A model generated the notes under the pieces. It ran no database searches. It saw only the letters and a list, made by a program, of their open reading frames with translations, and was not told the DNA's origin. Below are positions 1-8,673 of a DNA stretch of 64,000 bases, piece after piece. The stretch covers positions 992,001-1,056,000 of the forward strand of contig NZ_BMVG01000001.1 of NCBI RefSeq assembly GCF_014650595.1, read 5' to 3'. The first letter of the stretch is position 1; every line of letters starts with the position of its first letter. The stretch is from Streptomyces alanosinicus (GTDB lineage Bacteria; Actinomycetota; Actinomycetes; Streptomycetales; Streptomycetaceae). The position numbers and the translations under genes are program-made.

Positions 1-1
1 G

Positions 2-970
2 TACCTCAACTACGGGCCCCTCGGCGTCCTGCGCATGCAGGGGCTCAGCAACTGGCTCGACCACTCCGAGATCCGCGTGGGGCACACCTACCTGCCGGGG
101 GACCGGTGGAGCAACATCGAGGCCGCGCCCGGCTTCCTGGACAGCTGGGCCCAGTGGCGGCGGGGCAAGGACGACCGGCTCCTCGTGCTCAACGTCCCGA
201 TGATGGAACACAACGAGGACCATCTCCCCGACACCGAGGTCCAGCAGCTGCTGCGGCGCGCCGCGGCCGGCGAGTTCGACGCGCACTTCCGGACGCTCGC
301 CGAGCACCTCGTCGATCTGAGGGTGCCGGACACGATCCTCGTGCTCGGCTGGGAGATGAACGGCATCACCTACACCCACCGCTGCGGCCCCGACCCGGCC
401 GACTGGAAGGCGTACTGGCGGCGCATCGTCACCGTCATGCGCTCGGTGCCCGGAGCGCACTTCACCTTCGACTTCGCCCCCAACCGGGGTGCGGACGCGG
501 TGCCGTGGCCGCAGTGCTATCCCGGTGACGACGTCGTCGACGTCCTCGGCATGGACTCCTACGACCAGCCGGCGGGGATCACCTTCGACGAGCAGGTGTC
601 CGAGCCCTACGGCCTGCAGGACCAGGTCGACTTCGCGAAGACGCACCGCAAGCCGGTCTCGTATCCCGAGTGGGGCCTGTTCCGCAACGGCGACAACGTG
701 TCGTACATGCTGCGCATGCTCGCGTGGTTCGACGAGCAGAAGCCGCTGTACCAGACGATCGCCGACTACTGCCCGCACGGTGTGTGGCTGTGCTCCGGCA
801 ACCCCCGGGCGTCCGCCCTCTACCGCGCGGCACTGTCCGGCCGGCCCCCGCCACCGGACCAGAAGCCGCAGCCGCCGGACCCCGCCTCACTCAAGCCCGT
901 GACCGGCCTGGGGCAGCCGTCGGCACCGGTTCCCCGGCCACCCGGCTGCCCGTGCAACGGCAACGCATGA
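2..970 (+). CDS. GH26-like glycoside hydrolase, 5' end outside the window
   Basis: The frame is open to the left edge, so the N-terminus (and any signal peptide) is missing; at least 322 residues are present. The sequence LGWEMNG near nt 340-362 fits the acid/base glutamate of clan-A beta-mannanase-like enzymes of family GH26, and YPEWGLF near nt 662-682 fits the nucleophile strand. The catalytic part ends near nt 830 and is followed by a Pro-rich tail. It faces the polysaccharide operon tail to tail, with only 18 bp between the stops. A secreted endo-hydrolase beside an exopolysaccharide operon usually trims or releases the product; that role is inferred. The family call is good, the substrate is unknown. 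Confidence 0.75.
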   Translation, partial: YLNYGPLGVLRMQGLSNWLDHSEIRVGHTYLPGDRWSNIEAAPGFLDSWAQWRRGKDDRLLVLNVPMMEHNEDHLPDTEVQQLLRRAAAGEFDAHFRTLAEHLVDLRVPDTILVLGWEMNGITYTHRCGPDPADWKAYWRRIVTVMRSVPGAHFTFDFAPNRGADAVPWPQCYPGDDVVDVLGMDSYDQPAGITFDEQVSEPYGLQDQVDFAKTHRKPVSYPEWGLFRNGDNVSYMLRMLAWFDEQKPLYQTIADYCPHGVWLCSGNPRASALYRAALSGRPPPPDQKPQPPDPASLKPVTGLGQPSAPVPRPPGCPCNGNA

Positions 971-988
971 CGGCGGCATTTCGGCGTT

Positions 989-1948
989 TCAATAACCGCC
1001 CATGCACTGCGCGATGACGACGAGTTTGTTTCCCCGCCCGACTCGGCGGGCCGCGCTTTCGAGGCGGGGCCAGGTGCGGGCCAGTGCGCGGCTCTGCCAC
1101 GAGGCGTCCGCATAACGCGTGAAGATCTCCTGCATCTTCGCCCGGGGTGATGTCGTGCGTTCCACCGAGATCACCTCGCAGTCCAGCCGGTTCAGGAGCG
1201 CGCGGATGCCGAATTCCGTGAAATAGATCTTGCGCTCCCAGTAATACAGGTGTCCCGTCAGATCGACCCGGCCACGGCTTGCGGCGTTCATGGCCAGAGC
1301 GAGGGGCCGCACCGGGAACGAGGCGTCCGGCGTCTCGATGACGACCGTGCCCCCGGGACGGAGTTTGCTCAGATACCGGGCCAGCGCGGGAAAAGGGTCG
1401 TAGAGATGCTCGACGACGTCCCACAGGGTGAGCGCGTCCGCGGCGGCGTCGGGCAGCAGCGCGTCCAGGTCGTCGCCCAGCGCGACCCGCAGTCCCCGGG
1501 ACCGCGCCATGTGCACGGCGTCGGGGTCCACGTCGACGCCGTAGGCGCGGTCACAGCGGGTCTGGGCGTAGCTGACGAAGTTCCCGATCCCGCAGCCGGC
1601 GTCGAGCACGGTGCCGATGCGTCCGGTCAGACGCTCCGCCTGGTCCAGCGCCGTCTCGTACCGCTGTTCATAGCCGCGCCGGACGTCGTCGCTCGCGTAC
1701 AGGCCGAATTTGTACGGCTCCCAGTACGCGCTGACCGGTGGCCGCCCGTCGTGGCGGGCGAGCGCCGGGTCGGGGCGGAAGTACTCCGTGCGGCAGTCGA
1801 GGCAGCGGACCAGCCGGTACCGGCCCTCGACGACCATGCGCAGCGGTTTTCCCTGTTCCAGACATGCGGGGCAGTGCAGCTCAGGTGTGTCGTCCGCGAT
1901 GGGTGGGTCCGCCCGCTCGCCGGCGTACTCGACCCCAGAGACCGTCAT
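989..1948 (-). CDS. class I SAM-dependent methyltransferase with N-terminal zinc ribbon
   Basis: The 319-residue protein has two CxxC pairs (C26/C29 and C49/C52), a likely zinc ribbon, followed by a class I methyltransferase domain with the SAM loop VLDAGCGIGNF at residues 114-124 and DVVEHLYDP further on. The ATG at 1948 overlaps the stop of the preceding gene by 4 bp (ATGA), which fixes the start. It is the last gene of the polysaccharide operon, so it probably methylates a sugar or a nucleotide-sugar precursor. This architecture is common in methyltransferases of sugar and polysaccharide clusters. The acceptor cannot be told from the sequence. Confidence 0.85.
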   Translation of the reverse strand: MTVSGVEYAGERADPPIADDTPELHCPACLEQGKPLRMVVEGRYRLVRCLDCRTEYFRPDPALARHDGRPPVSAYWEPYKFGLYASDDVRRGYEQRYETALDQAERLTGRIGTVLDAGCGIGNFVSYAQTRCDRAYGVDVDPDAVHMARSRGLRVALGDDLDALLPDAAADALTLWDVVEHLYDPFPALARYLSKLRPGGTVVIETPDASFPVRPLALAMNAASRGRVDLTGHLYYWERKIYFTEFGIRALLNRLDCEVISVERTTSPRAKMQEIFTRYADASWQSRALARTWPRLESAARRVGRGNKLVVIAQCMGGY

Positions 1949-3090
1949 GCCGTTGCCTTCCTCGCGTTTTCGGTGCAGGTGTGGTCGGTGAACGCGGACG
2001 CGAGCCGGCGCCGCCCGCCGCGAGCCCAGCCCCGTGCGGTGGCGTCGCCGACGGCGGCCGCCAGCAGCGGCGCGGTGCGCCGGCCCGCGAGCAGCAGACG
2101 CTGGTTGACGACCGTCTCGGGGGCCCAGCGGTACTTGTACGGCTCGTTGCCGCGCAGCAGGCTCAGGACCTGGCGTTCGCCGTCGCCGAGATACTCGGCC
2201 GAGGCGCGCAGCAGCATCGTCGCCACATCCGTCCTGCGCTCCCGCAGCCTCGGGTGGACGCCGTACAGATACAGGCCCGCCCACCGTCTCGACATCAGGG
2301 TCAGGTCGACGCCGACCACCTCGCCGTCGAGCAGGAACTCCCTGACGACCGCCTCGTCGGACCGGACCATCCGGCCCGCGGAGCGGATCAGATGCTCCAG
2401 GAAGCGCGGCCGCAGGTGTTCCGGTGTCACCTTGCGGTCCTGCCACTGCAGCCGGTGCAGATCCAGGAGGCGGCGCAGGCCGCTCTCGGTGTCGTCCTGG
2501 TGCACCGGGCGCCATACGACGCCGAGCCGGGTGAGCTTGTTCACCTTGTTGCGCACGCGCTGGGCGCGCGCCGACGGCAGCCGGCCGATCAGCTGGTCCA
2601 TGGGCAGCGCGGGCAGCTCCAGGCACGCGGAGTCGGACAGCCGGCGGCGCGGACCGCGCCAGCCGAGGTAGATCCGCTCCGCGGCGCCGCCGGGCCGCAC
2701 CTCGCGCAGGTCGATCAGCGCGGTGCGGGCCAGTTCGGCCAGGGCGTCCGTCAGCGCCAGGGTGCCTTCGGCGGCCGCCGCCGCGTCGAGGAGCACATCG
2801 CTGAAGTCGGTGATGGCACCGCCGATCGGCACCAGCGCGGGCCACGGGCGGCGCACCCGCATCAGCGGTGCGGCGCCCACCAGTTCATCCCCGTCCCGCA
2901 CCAGGACGAGCCGCAGCCCGCCCGCGGTGCCGTACGACAGCCACCACGAGTGCAGCCAGGCGTGGCTCTGGAACGGTGTCGCCGACGGACAGGCCCGGTG
3001 CAGGCGCTCCCATTGCGGCGCCAGTTCCGCGAACACACGCTCGTCGGTGCACAGCTCCACCGACGGCGCGCGTCGGGACACCGTCGTCAC
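1945..3090 (-). CDS. FemAB/GNAT-type acyltransferase (CelD/BcsL-like)
   Basis: The 381-residue protein begins with GTG at 3090, overlapping the upstream stop as GTGA. It resembles the CelD/BcsL group of GNAT-fold acyltransferases found in polysaccharide clusters: an N-terminal half with FQSHAWLHSWW near residue 40, and a C-terminal GNAT half with EFLLDGEVVGVDLTL and GLYLYGVHP. It lies between the chain-length gene and the methyltransferase gene, both overlapping it. The likely job is acylation of a polysaccharide or its lipid-linked precursor in the cytoplasm. The acyl donor and acceptor are not visible. Confidence 0.75.
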   Translation of the reverse strand: MTTVSRRAPSVELCTDERVFAELAPQWERLHRACPSATPFQSHAWLHSWWLSYGTAGGLRLVLVRDGDELVGAAPLMRVRRPWPALVPIGGAITDFSDVLLDAAAAAEGTLALTDALAELARTALIDLREVRPGGAAERIYLGWRGPRRRLSDSACLELPALPMDQLIGRLPSARAQRVRNKVNKLTRLGVVWRPVHQDDTESGLRRLLDLHRLQWQDRKVTPEHLRPRFLEHLIRSAGRMVRSDEAVVREFLLDGEVVGVDLTLMSRRWAGLYLYGVHPRLRERRTDVATMLLRASAEYLGDGERQVLSLLRGNEPYKYRWAPETVVNQRLLLAGRRTAPLLAAAVGDATARGWARGGRRRLASAFTDHTCTENARKATA

Positions 3091-3755
3091 CGCGCCTCCT
3101 GGGCGTCGGCGGCGGGTGCCGGGGCGGGCAGCTGCGCCCGCCCCCGCTCGCCGTCCGCCGGCGCCCACCGGGGCCGGGCCAGCAGGGCGAGGCCGCCCAG
3201 CAGACCGCCGGCACACGCGCCCACCAGCGAGGTCAGCCCCGGCGAGAGAGAGGACGGCTCGGTGGGGGCGAGGGCGGCGGACAGCCGCGCCAGCGCGATG
3301 CCGGTGGCCTTCTTGGTCTTGTTGGCCTGCTTGGTGAGCGCCCCGGACACCGCGTTGGCGATGTCGGCGGCCCGGCCGGGGCGTCCGGAGACCGCCGTGA
3401 TGGCGATCATCGGGGCATCGGGCGAGGTCTCGGCCCGCACGGTGCTGCGCAGCTTCGCCGCCGGCACCCCCGCCTTCTTCTGGGCCTGCCCCAGCACGGC
3501 CAGCTGAGTCGCGACCCGGCCGTAGGCCTGCGCGAATCCGAGGGCCGTCGCCGGATCGGACCGCGACTTCTCGGCCGGTACGGCGATGACGTAGCTCGTC
3601 GCCGAGTACTGCGCCGGCTTCACCGCGCCGTAGACGCCGCCGGCCGCGGCGCCGAGCACGACGCCGGCCGGGATCAGCCAGCGCAGCAGCAGCCGGTAGG
3701 CCTGCCGGAGGATCCGGCGGTAGGGGTGTTCGGGCTGTGCGGGCGTGTCGGTCAT
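3087..3755 (-). CDS. Wzz-like polysaccharide chain-length / co-polymerase membrane protein
   Basis: The 222-residue protein has a membrane segment at about residues 23-45 and a second near 172-195, with an extracytoplasmic loop of about 125 residues between them. This is the layout of Wzz-type polysaccharide co-polymerases. There is no Walker-type tyrosine kinase domain, so it is a Wzz-only form. After the second helix comes a Pro/Ala-rich cytoplasmic tail. The ATG at 3755 shares its last base with the upstream TGA (TGATG). It is expected to set polymer length together with the Wzy-like protein encoded at 7339-8667. Confidence 0.75.
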   Translation of the reverse strand: MTDTPAQPEHPYRRILRQAYRLLLRWLIPAGVVLGAAAGGVYGAVKPAQYSATSYVIAVPAEKSRSDPATALGFAQAYGRVATQLAVLGQAQKKAGVPAAKLRSTVRAETSPDAPMIAITAVSGRPGRAADIANAVSGALTKQANKTKKATGIALARLSAALAPTEPSSLSPGLTSLVGACAGGLLGGLALLARPRWAPADGERGRAQLPAPAPAADAQEAR

Positions 3756-4894
3756 CAGGGGCTCGCTTCCAGGTCGTGACCGGACAGGACGGTCGTGTAC
3801 ACGTCCATCAGTTGCCGGGCGGTGTGCTCGATGCTGTAGCGCCGGACGGCGTCGGGTGCGGCGCGGTCGCCGGGTCCTGCCACGTGCAGCCGCAGCAGGA
3901 CGCGTGCGTACGCCTCGGCCCCGCCCCTGATCCGCTCGGCACCCGGAGCCGAGGCCCGGGGCAGGTCGGTGAGGGCGGGGGCGGACGTGTACAGCACGGG
4001 GAGGCCGGCCGCGAGCGCCTCCAGCGCGGCCAGCCCGAACGTCTCCTCCAGGGCGGGCGCGGCGAGGGCGTCCAGCGCGGACAGCACCGAGGGGAGGTCG
4101 GGTGCGCCCTGGCCCGGGTCCGGGCCGCCGAGCAGTTCGCCGGTCATGAGCATCCGGTCCGCGATGCCCAGCTCCCCCGCGAGGCGGTGCAGCCGCCCGG
4201 CCTCGGGCCCGGCGCCGATCAGCAGCAGCCGTACGTCCGCGGGCAGCAGTGCCAGCGCGCGGACGGCCACGTCGAAGCGCTTGGTGGCGACGAGCCGGCC
4301 GACGCAGCCCACCACATAGGCGTCCTCGGGCAGTCCGTAGAACGCACGGGCCTCCTTGCGGCGCACCTCGTCGAAGCGGAACCGGCCGGCGTCGATCCCG
4401 TTCGGGATGACCTGGATGCGCCGGCCGGGCACGCCCCAGTCGCGCAGCAGGGCGGCGACCGTCGGGGAGACGGCGACCGTGGCCCGGCCGAGCCGCTCGG
4501 TGGCCAGGTACAGGACCCGGATGCCCGCGTTCAGCGACCTGCCCTCCAACTGCCGTGCGCCCAGGGAGTGTTCGGTGGCCACCACGGTCCGGACGCCGGC
4601 CAGGCGGGCGGCGATCCGGCCGTACACACAGGCCCGGTACAGATGGGTGTGCACCACGTCGTAGCGGCCGGCTCGGATGTGCCGGGCGAGGCGGAGCAGG
4701 GCGCCGACGTCCCGGTTGCCGCCCATGCGGAGGTCGGTGACGCGGACGCCGTCGGCGATCAGCCCGTCGGCGACCTGACCGGGGCGGGTCAGCGTGAGCA
4801 CGTCGCACCGCGCGGGCAGATGGCGCAGCAGCAGCCGCAGTTGCTGCTCGGCGCCGCCGGCGTCGAGGCCGGTGATGATGTGCAGCACTCTCAT
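3755..4894 (-). CDS. GT4-family glycosyltransferase
   Basis: The 379-residue protein has the GT-B fold signatures of family GT4: an N-terminal GLDAGGAEQQL acceptor loop, VIPNGID in the linker, VGCVGRLVATKRFD at the start of the donor domain, and the EETFGLAALEAL motif that carries the EX7E glutamates. It probably transfers a sugar from a nucleotide donor to the lipid-linked repeat unit at the inner membrane face. The start overlaps the stop of the deacetylase gene by 4 bp. No membrane segment is evident. Confidence 0.88.
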   Translation of the reverse strand: MRVLHIITGLDAGGAEQQLRLLLRHLPARCDVLTLTRPGQVADGLIADGVRVTDLRMGGNRDVGALLRLARHIRAGRYDVVHTHLYRACVYGRIAARLAGVRTVVATEHSLGARQLEGRSLNAGIRVLYLATERLGRATVAVSPTVAALLRDWGVPGRRIQVIPNGIDAGRFRFDEVRRKEARAFYGLPEDAYVVGCVGRLVATKRFDVAVRALALLPADVRLLLIGAGPEAGRLHRLAGELGIADRMLMTGELLGGPDPGQGAPDLPSVLSALDALAAPALEETFGLAALEALAAGLPVLYTSAPALTDLPRASAPGAERIRGGAEAYARVLLRLHVAGPGDRAAPDAVRRYSIEHTARQLMDVYTTVLSGHDLEASP

Positions 4895-5682
4895 GAGGCC
4901 TCCAGGGCGCGCCCCCAGGGGCGGGCGAGTCGCCGTTTCACTTCCAGCCGCACCCCGGTGTCGGCCTGCCCGATGTGGATCCGGGGCAGCGCCAGGTCGC
5001 CGGCGTCGGCGGGGCCGGGGGCGACGGCGCAGCCGTAGCGGTAGCCGGCGCCGTGCACGACGGCCCCGACCCGGGCGTCGAGCCGGCCGTAGGGGTAGCA
5101 AAAGCCGAGGATGTCCTGGCCGGTCAGCTCGGCGAGCAGGGCTCGGCTGCCGTGCACCTCCGCGCGCAGCACCTCGTCCGGGAGCCGGGTGAGGTCGGAG
5201 TGGGTGAGGCCGTGCGAGGCGATCTCGATGCCGAGGGCCGCCAGCCCGCGGATGTCGTCGGCGGTCAGGAGCCGCTTGCGCGGGCCGGACAGCTCCCAGT
5301 CGTTCTCGCCGCCGAGCCGCCCGGCCACCACGAACACGGTGGCGCCGGAGCCCCAGCGGTGCAGCACGGGCAGCGCGGTGGTGACGAAGTCGGCGTACCC
5401 GTCGTCGAACGTGAGCCCCACCAGGCCGCGCTCCTGTCCCCGGTCGCGGGCGGCGAGCAGTTCGCGCACGCTGACGCAGCGCAGGCCCCGGCCGTGCAGC
5501 CAGGCGAGCTGCCGGGCGAGGCGGGTCGCGGAGACGGTGATGTTGAACGGGTCGTCCCAGGAGTCCGAGACGGAGTGGTACATGGCCACCCATGCGGCGG
5601 GCCCCCTGCGAAACCGTCCCTCTGCGCCGGGTCCGGGAGCCTGCCCGGCCGCACGGCGAGCTTCGGAAGCGTCAACGACCAT
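4891..5682 (-). CDS. polysaccharide deacetylase (NodB/CE4 family)
   Basis: The 263-residue protein carries the CE4 motifs: TFDDGYADF with the catalytic and metal aspartates at about D93/D94, SHGLTHSDL with metal-binding H157 and H161, and FCYPYGR near residue 195. It has no clear signal peptide, so it may act on a precursor at the cytoplasmic face, or its start may be misread. The ATG at 5682 overlaps the end of the flippase gene by 11 bp. Deacetylation of N-acetylated sugars in the polymer or its repeat unit is the inferred role. Confidence 0.85.
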   Translation of the reverse strand: MVVDASEARRAAGQAPGPGAEGRFRRGPAAWVAMYHSVSDSWDDPFNITVSATRLARQLAWLHGRGLRCVSVRELLAARDRGQERGLVGLTFDDGYADFVTTALPVLHRWGSGATVFVVAGRLGGENDWELSGPRKRLLTADDIRGLAALGIEIASHGLTHSDLTRLPDEVLRAEVHGSRALLAELTGQDILGFCYPYGRLDARVGAVVHGAGYRYGCAVAPGPADAGDLALPRIHIGQADTGVRLEVKRRLARPWGRALEAS

Positions 5683-7342
5683 GGCCCTGCTTTCGCGTCA
5701 GAAGGCGTCGGACGGTGGGAAGTGCCGCGGGGGCCAGCGAGCGGGCTCCGGCCACGTCGAAGGCCCAGAGCAGCGGCAGATAGACCGCGAGGACGCCCAG
5801 ACAGCCGGCCGCGAGACCGGCCGACGGCGAGCTGAAGGGCCGCGCGCAGACGAGTCCGGCCGCGGCGGCGGCCGCCGCCGCGCCCACCGGGACTGCCAGT
5901 TCGGCCGCGACGCGCCGGACGCGCACGGCGACGCTGCGGCTGCCCAGCCCGCGCAGCAGGAGCACGGCGGTCAGCGTGATGCCGGCCGCGTTGGCGGCGG
6001 CGATGCCGCACGCGCCCCACCGCCCCACCGTGCAGGCGCTGATGACGGCGGTGGCGACCATGCCCACGGCCATCACGCCCGTGGGGTACCAGGTGGTGCG
6101 GCCCGCCGAGAAGTACGACCGCACCAGCGCGCCCACCAGCGTGTGGCCGAGCAGCCCGAGCGTGTACACCCGTAGGACGCCGGCGGTCGCGGCGGTGTCC
6201 TGCACGGTGAAGGCGCCGCGCTGGAACAGCAGGTGGACGATCTGCGGGGCACACGCCGAGATCACCGCGGCGCCCAGCAGCACGATGCCGCTCACCATCA
6301 CCAGGTCCCGTTCGATACGGTCCCGGGCCCGCCGCATGTCGCCCTCGGCGATGGCCCGGGCCAGCACGGGAAAGGTGACGACGAACAGCATCAGCGCCAG
6401 CGACATCGGCAACTGCCCGATCTTCTGCGCGTAGTTGAGGTGTGACATGGCGCCGGCGGGCAGCAGGGAGGCGAAATGGCGCTCGATGAGGACCTGAGAC
6501 TGGCGGCACAGGGCGAACAGCAGGACCGCCAGGACCAGGGCGGGGGCGGGGGTGAGCGGCTGCGCGCCGTCCCCGCGGGGGCCGGCGGCGGGCCCGTCGG
6601 GGCGCTCGGCGAGCCGCCGCCACAGGAACGGCGCCTGTACGGCGGCCTGGAGGCACCCGCCGAAGGCGACCCCGAGGGCCGCGGACCGCACGCCCCAGCG
6701 CTGGCCGAGGAGGACCATGGTGGCGATGATCGCGGCGTTGTAGGCGACGTAGATCGTCGCCGGCACCAGATAGCTGCGATGGGCCCGCAGCGCGGCGCTG
6801 CAGTACCCGGCCAGCCCGAAGCTCAGCACACAGGTCGCGGTCAGCCGGGTGCAGGCGACCGCCAGGCCGGGGTGGGACAGGCCGGGCGCGAGGACGCCGA
6901 CCAGCAGCGGCGCCCCGGCCACGAGCACGGCGGCCACGGCGGCGAAGGCGAGGGACAGCCGCGGCAGCGAGGCGGCGACCAGCGCGCGCACCGGATCGGG
7001 GGACACGCTCCCGGCCGCCCGCCGGGCCAGCGCCGCACTGAACGCGGGCACCAGCAGGAACGCCATCCCGTCCTCGACCAGCAGGGTCGACGCCATCTCG
7101 GGCACGGTCCAGGCCACCAGGAACGCGTCGGTGGCCGCACCGGCGCCGAAGAAGTGCGCGAGCGCCTGGTCCCGGCCGAGCCCGAGCAGCGCGCCGGCCA
7201 CCGACAGCACGGCCGTGATCAATGTCGCCCGGGCGAGGAAACCGCCCGCGGAGGCACCGGCCCGGCCGTCGGCAGGGCGCGCGTCCTCGGCGTCGGTCCC
7301 GTCGTCGGCGATCCCCCGCGAGGCAGCGGATGGGGATCTCAT
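5672..7342 (-). CDS. MurJ/MviN-type lipid-linked oligosaccharide flippase
   Basis: The 556-residue protein is almost entirely hydrophobic with about 13-14 predicted membrane helices. N-terminal GLGRDQALAHFFGAGAATDAF is the typical first-helix region of MurJ-family MOP flippases. Residues 1-33 form a charged cytoplasmic tail. The position between the polymerase and deacetylase genes makes it the likely Wzx-role flippase for this polysaccharide, not the housekeeping lipid II flippase. The start overlaps the upstream stop as ATGA. Confidence 0.85.
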   Translation of the reverse strand: MRSPSAASRGIADDGTDAEDARPADGRAGASAGGFLARATLITAVLSVAGALLGLGRDQALAHFFGAGAATDAFLVAWTVPEMASTLLVEDGMAFLLVPAFSAALARRAAGSVSPDPVRALVAASLPRLSLAFAAVAAVLVAGAPLLVGVLAPGLSHPGLAVACTRLTATCVLSFGLAGYCSAALRAHRSYLVPATIYVAYNAAIIATMVLLGQRWGVRSAALGVAFGGCLQAAVQAPFLWRRLAERPDGPAAGPRGDGAQPLTPAPALVLAVLLFALCRQSQVLIERHFASLLPAGAMSHLNYAQKIGQLPMSLALMLFVVTFPVLARAIAEGDMRRARDRIERDLVMVSGIVLLGAAVISACAPQIVHLLFQRGAFTVQDTAATAGVLRVYTLGLLGHTLVGALVRSYFSAGRTTWYPTGVMAVGMVATAVISACTVGRWGACGIAAANAAGITLTAVLLLRGLGSRSVAVRVRRVAAELAVPVGAAAAAAAAGLVCARPFSSPSAGLAAGCLGVLAVYLPLLWAFDVAGARSLAPAALPTVRRLLTRKQGHGR

Positions 7343-8667
7343 CGCACGCTCGCCTCCGCGGCCGTACCCGCGATCGCCTCAGGGGTCAGTGCCCACCAGG
7401 CGCCCAGTCCGAGGCACACGCCGGTCAGCACGGTGGAGGGTCCGCCGATGTCGGCGTACAGGAAGTCGACGTACTGCCACAGCAGCAGCCCGCAGGCCGC
7501 CACGGCGCAGTCCCGGGCGTGCCCCGCCCGGCGCATCCGCCGGACCGCGCACACCAGCAGGGCCAGCCAGGCGCCGATCGCCGTGAGCACGCCCACGAGG
7601 CCCTGCTCGCTGAGCACCAGCAGATACATGTTGTGCGGGGTGAGCAGGGGCTGACGCCGAAAGCCCCAGCCCGCGGCGTCCGTGTCACTGCCCGAGGACA
7701 GCGCGAGCGAGGCATGTCCGTCCCGGTGCGCGGGGAAGGCCTTCAGCCCGACGCCCGTCACCGGGTGCCCGCGCCACATGTCGCCGGCCGCCGCCCACAG
7801 GCTGTAGCGGTCGACCACGGACTGGTCCGGTGCGTCGGCGACCCGCGTGATGCTGCTCAACCGTTCCTGCAGCACCGCGGCGCCCACTCCGAACCCGCCC
7901 ACCAGCACCACCGCGACCGCGACCGCCGCCGCGGCCGTCCTCGCCGCGCGCCGTACGCCGGCCATGAGCAGCTGGGCCCCGCAGGCGACGGCCGTGGCGA
8001 TCCAGGCGCCCCGGCTGAAGGACACCGTGAGCGGCAGCAGCAGCGCCAGCGCGCACCCCGCCGCCACGGTCCGCAGCGCCCGCGTCCGTGCCCCGAGGGC
8101 GAGGCCCGTCGCGGCCACCAGTCCGAACGCCACGGCGGTGGCCATCCCCATCACGTCGGCGGGCCCGAACGTGCCCACCGCCCTGATCTCGGCTCCCTGG
8201 TACGAGGCCCCGGTCCCGGTGAGGAACTGGTGCACCCCGAGCGCGCCCTCCCACAGGGCGAGGCCGACCAGCGACCACAGCAGCAGCCGGGCGTCCCGCC
8301 GGTCCCGCACCAGCAGCACCACCGCGACCGGTACGAGCACGAACACCTGCAGATAGCGGGCCAGTCCGGTGAACGCCTCGGCGGGTGTCACCGCGCCGCT
8401 CGCGGCGACCGCGAGCCCCACCACCGGCAGTCCGAGGACGACCGCGGCCGTCCTGGTCAGCGGGCGCCGCGCCTGCCGCACGGTGTGGGCGACGGCCCAC
8501 AGCACGACCAGCCCCGATGTCGCGTCGGCGGGGGTGGCGTTGCTGTCGGGCGCCACGGGCAGCCCCAGCAGGACGACGATCGCCACGACCGGCAGCACCG
8601 GCGCGGCGCGGCGCAGCACCGGCAGCGCCAGGGCCGGGGCGGGCGCGGCCGGCGAGGGAGCGCTCAC
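7339..8667 (-). CDS. Wzy/WaaL-like O-antigen polymerase or ligase
   Basis: The 442-residue polytopic protein has about 10-12 membrane helices and a large external loop near residues 270-340. The loop includes DRYSLWAAAGDMWRGHPVTG, VGLKAFP and TPHNMYLLVLSEQG; an H-N residue pair in this loop is typical of the O-antigen ligase/polymerase family. It would polymerise the lipid-linked repeat units outside the membrane. GTG at 8667 is the start, 6 bp after the stop of the priming transferase gene. Polymerase versus ligase cannot be decided from sequence, but the operon context favours polymerase. Confidence 0.8.
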   Translation of the reverse strand: MSAPSPAAPAPALALPVLRRAAPVLPVVAIVVLLGLPVAPDSNATPADATSGLVVLWAVAHTVRQARRPLTRTAAVVLGLPVVGLAVAASGAVTPAEAFTGLARYLQVFVLVPVAVVLLVRDRRDARLLLWSLVGLALWEGALGVHQFLTGTGASYQGAEIRAVGTFGPADVMGMATAVAFGLVAATGLALGARTRALRTVAAGCALALLLPLTVSFSRGAWIATAVACGAQLLMAGVRRAARTAAAAVAVAVVLVGGFGVGAAVLQERLSSITRVADAPDQSVVDRYSLWAAAGDMWRGHPVTGVGLKAFPAHRDGHASLALSSGSDTDAAGWGFRRQPLLTPHNMYLLVLSEQGLVGVLTAIGAWLALLVCAVRRMRRAGHARDCAVAACGLLLWQYVDFLYADIGGPSTVLTGVCLGLGAWWALTPEAIAGTAAEASVR

Positions 8668-8673
8668 CGCCGC